From: Pseudomonadales bacterium
GTDB lineage: Bacteria > Pseudomonadota > Gammaproteobacteria > Pseudomonadales > DC-out160
Assembly: GCA_016765265.1 (NCBI GenBank)
Contig: JAESQG010000292.1
Location: 1 to 6,613 of the forward strand
Reading direction: 5' to 3'
DNA length: 6,613 nucleotides
Numbering within the stretch: the stretch's first letter is position 1; every line of letters begins with the position of its first letter. This document shows positions 6,060 to 6,613 of this stretch, in pieces. Made by a program: the position numbers and the translations under genes. Under the pieces are notes generated by a model. That model did not search any database and was not told the DNA's origin. It saw only the letters and a program-made list of their open reading frames with translations.

Positions 6060-6613
6060 ATGTATCATCGGTCTATCGTCTCCCCCTTATTCTCATCGTT
6101 ATCGTTATTGTCTTTCTCTATCATTAACCTGACGGGTTGTGGCGGTGGAGACCTGCAGTCCAACCCCCATACCGAAACCAATCAGTTAGCTGAATCCTCT
6201 GCTCCTCCCCGCTCCCTTGATATTCAGCAAGCTTCTACTGAAGATACTGGCACTGACGATACTGAAACCCAAAATCAAGTGATTGTATTTGTTCACGGTA
6301 ACGCAGGCGGCTTACCCATCAGCGATATTTCTAGTTTCGGATCTAGCCTCGGTTCCCTAGGTAACAAGGATGAAAAAGATAACGAGGATGAAAATGAATT
6401 TTTCGGTTTCTGGTGTGATGAAGGCATTACCCCTCTGGCTACAACAGATGTTGGCTTGAGTGGCAGTTGGCTCGGCAGTTGGTTGATGGATGAGGGTTAT
6501 GATGTGTGGGTGGCGCATTACACTAGCAACTCTGAAACCACCGACTCCATAGTGAATAACGCGGCTTGTATCGGCCAACAGATTAGCGACGTAGCAAAAT
6601 ACGATGCTGACGG
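6060..6613 (+). CDS. Lipoprotein lipase/esterase, alpha/beta-hydrolase fold (3' end cut by window)
   Basis: The frame stays open for 184 full codons plus GG, which must encode Gly. The N-terminus is a lipoprotein signal: hydrophobic residues up to LTGC, with lipidated Cys27 followed by Gly-Gly-Gly. Because Asp is not at position +2, an outer-membrane anchor is likely. A Ser/Thr/Glu-rich linker (about 31-70) follows, then NQVIVFVHG with oxyanion His79-Gly80, an acidic insert (about 102-113), GFWCDEGI, DVWVAHYT and ACIGQQISDVAKYDADG. These blocks match the lipase at 2280-3329 in order, with about 21 of 43 residues identical in the last stretch. The nucleophile, acid and His would lie beyond the window. 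The ATG at 6060 is preferred because AGGTG (6050-6054) lies 5 bases before it; an in-frame ATG at 6045 has no ribosome site. It is probably controlled by the -10 and palindrome just upstream. The substrate is unknown. Confidence 0.88.
   Translation, partial: MYHRSIVSPLFSSLSLLSFSIINLTGCGGGDLQSNPHTETNQLAESSAPPRSLDIQQASTEDTGTDDTETQNQVIVFVHGNAGGLPISDISSFGSSLGSLGNKDEKDNEDENEFFGFWCDEGITPLATTDVGLSGSWLGSWLMDEGYDVWVAHYTSNSETTDSIVNNAACIGQQISDVAKYDAD

Noticed and set aside
6357..6578. A - strand 73-codon frame at the right end.
   Set aside because: It lies opposite the conserved AHYT and GF-x-C blocks of the lipoprotein lipase, so it is a shadow.

Overview
The window looks like an ordinary chromosomal stretch from a moderately AT-rich gammaproteobacterium, possibly marine. 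This rests on the style of the chemotaxis receptor (a conserved MCP hairpin tip and a C-terminus ending in FKLK), the AGGAG-type ribosome sites in front of some genes, and the Sec and lipoprotein signals. The assignment is tentative, because no rRNA or other marker gene is present. I see no tRNA, rRNA, CRISPR array, insertion sequence, integrase or phage gene.

Layout from left to right. A possible last few codons of a + strand gene end at 71. A complete methyl-accepting chemotaxis protein follows on the - strand (97-1968). After a 311-base non-coding gap comes a secreted alpha/beta-hydrolase of lipase type on the - strand (2280-3329). A strong 21-bp hairpin terminator (3442-3490) separates it from a - strand beta-lactamase-fold serine hydrolase (3513-4727, or to 4745). 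A 230-base divergent promoter region leads to a + strand metallophosphoesterase (4976-5878). Then comes a 181-base gap holding a promoter-like -10 and an operator-like palindrome. Last is the first 185 codons of a + strand lipoprotein hydrolase, cut by the window edge (6060-6613).

The main relationship is that the two lipase-type genes are clearly paralogues. Both carry an NQV-[VI]-VFVHG oxyanion strand, a GF-x-C-[DE]-x-GI cysteine motif, a DVW-x-AHYT block and an AC-x-x-QQI-x-x-V-x-x-YDA-[DE]-G block. They lie on opposite strands and flank the serine hydrolase/metallophosphoesterase pair, giving a mirror-like order: lipase and serine hydrolase leftward, phosphoesterase and lipase rightward. 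One copy has a plain Sec-type signal and the other a classic lipobox, so they probably act in different places in the envelope. The serine hydrolase and phosphoesterase have no signal peptide and are predicted cytoplasmic. Nothing in the sequence proves that the four hydrolases share a pathway. I found no convincing evidence of a new multi-gene system. The most checkable leads are the lipase paralogue pair with its odd nucleophile elbow, and the palindrome at the lipoprotein-lipase promoter.
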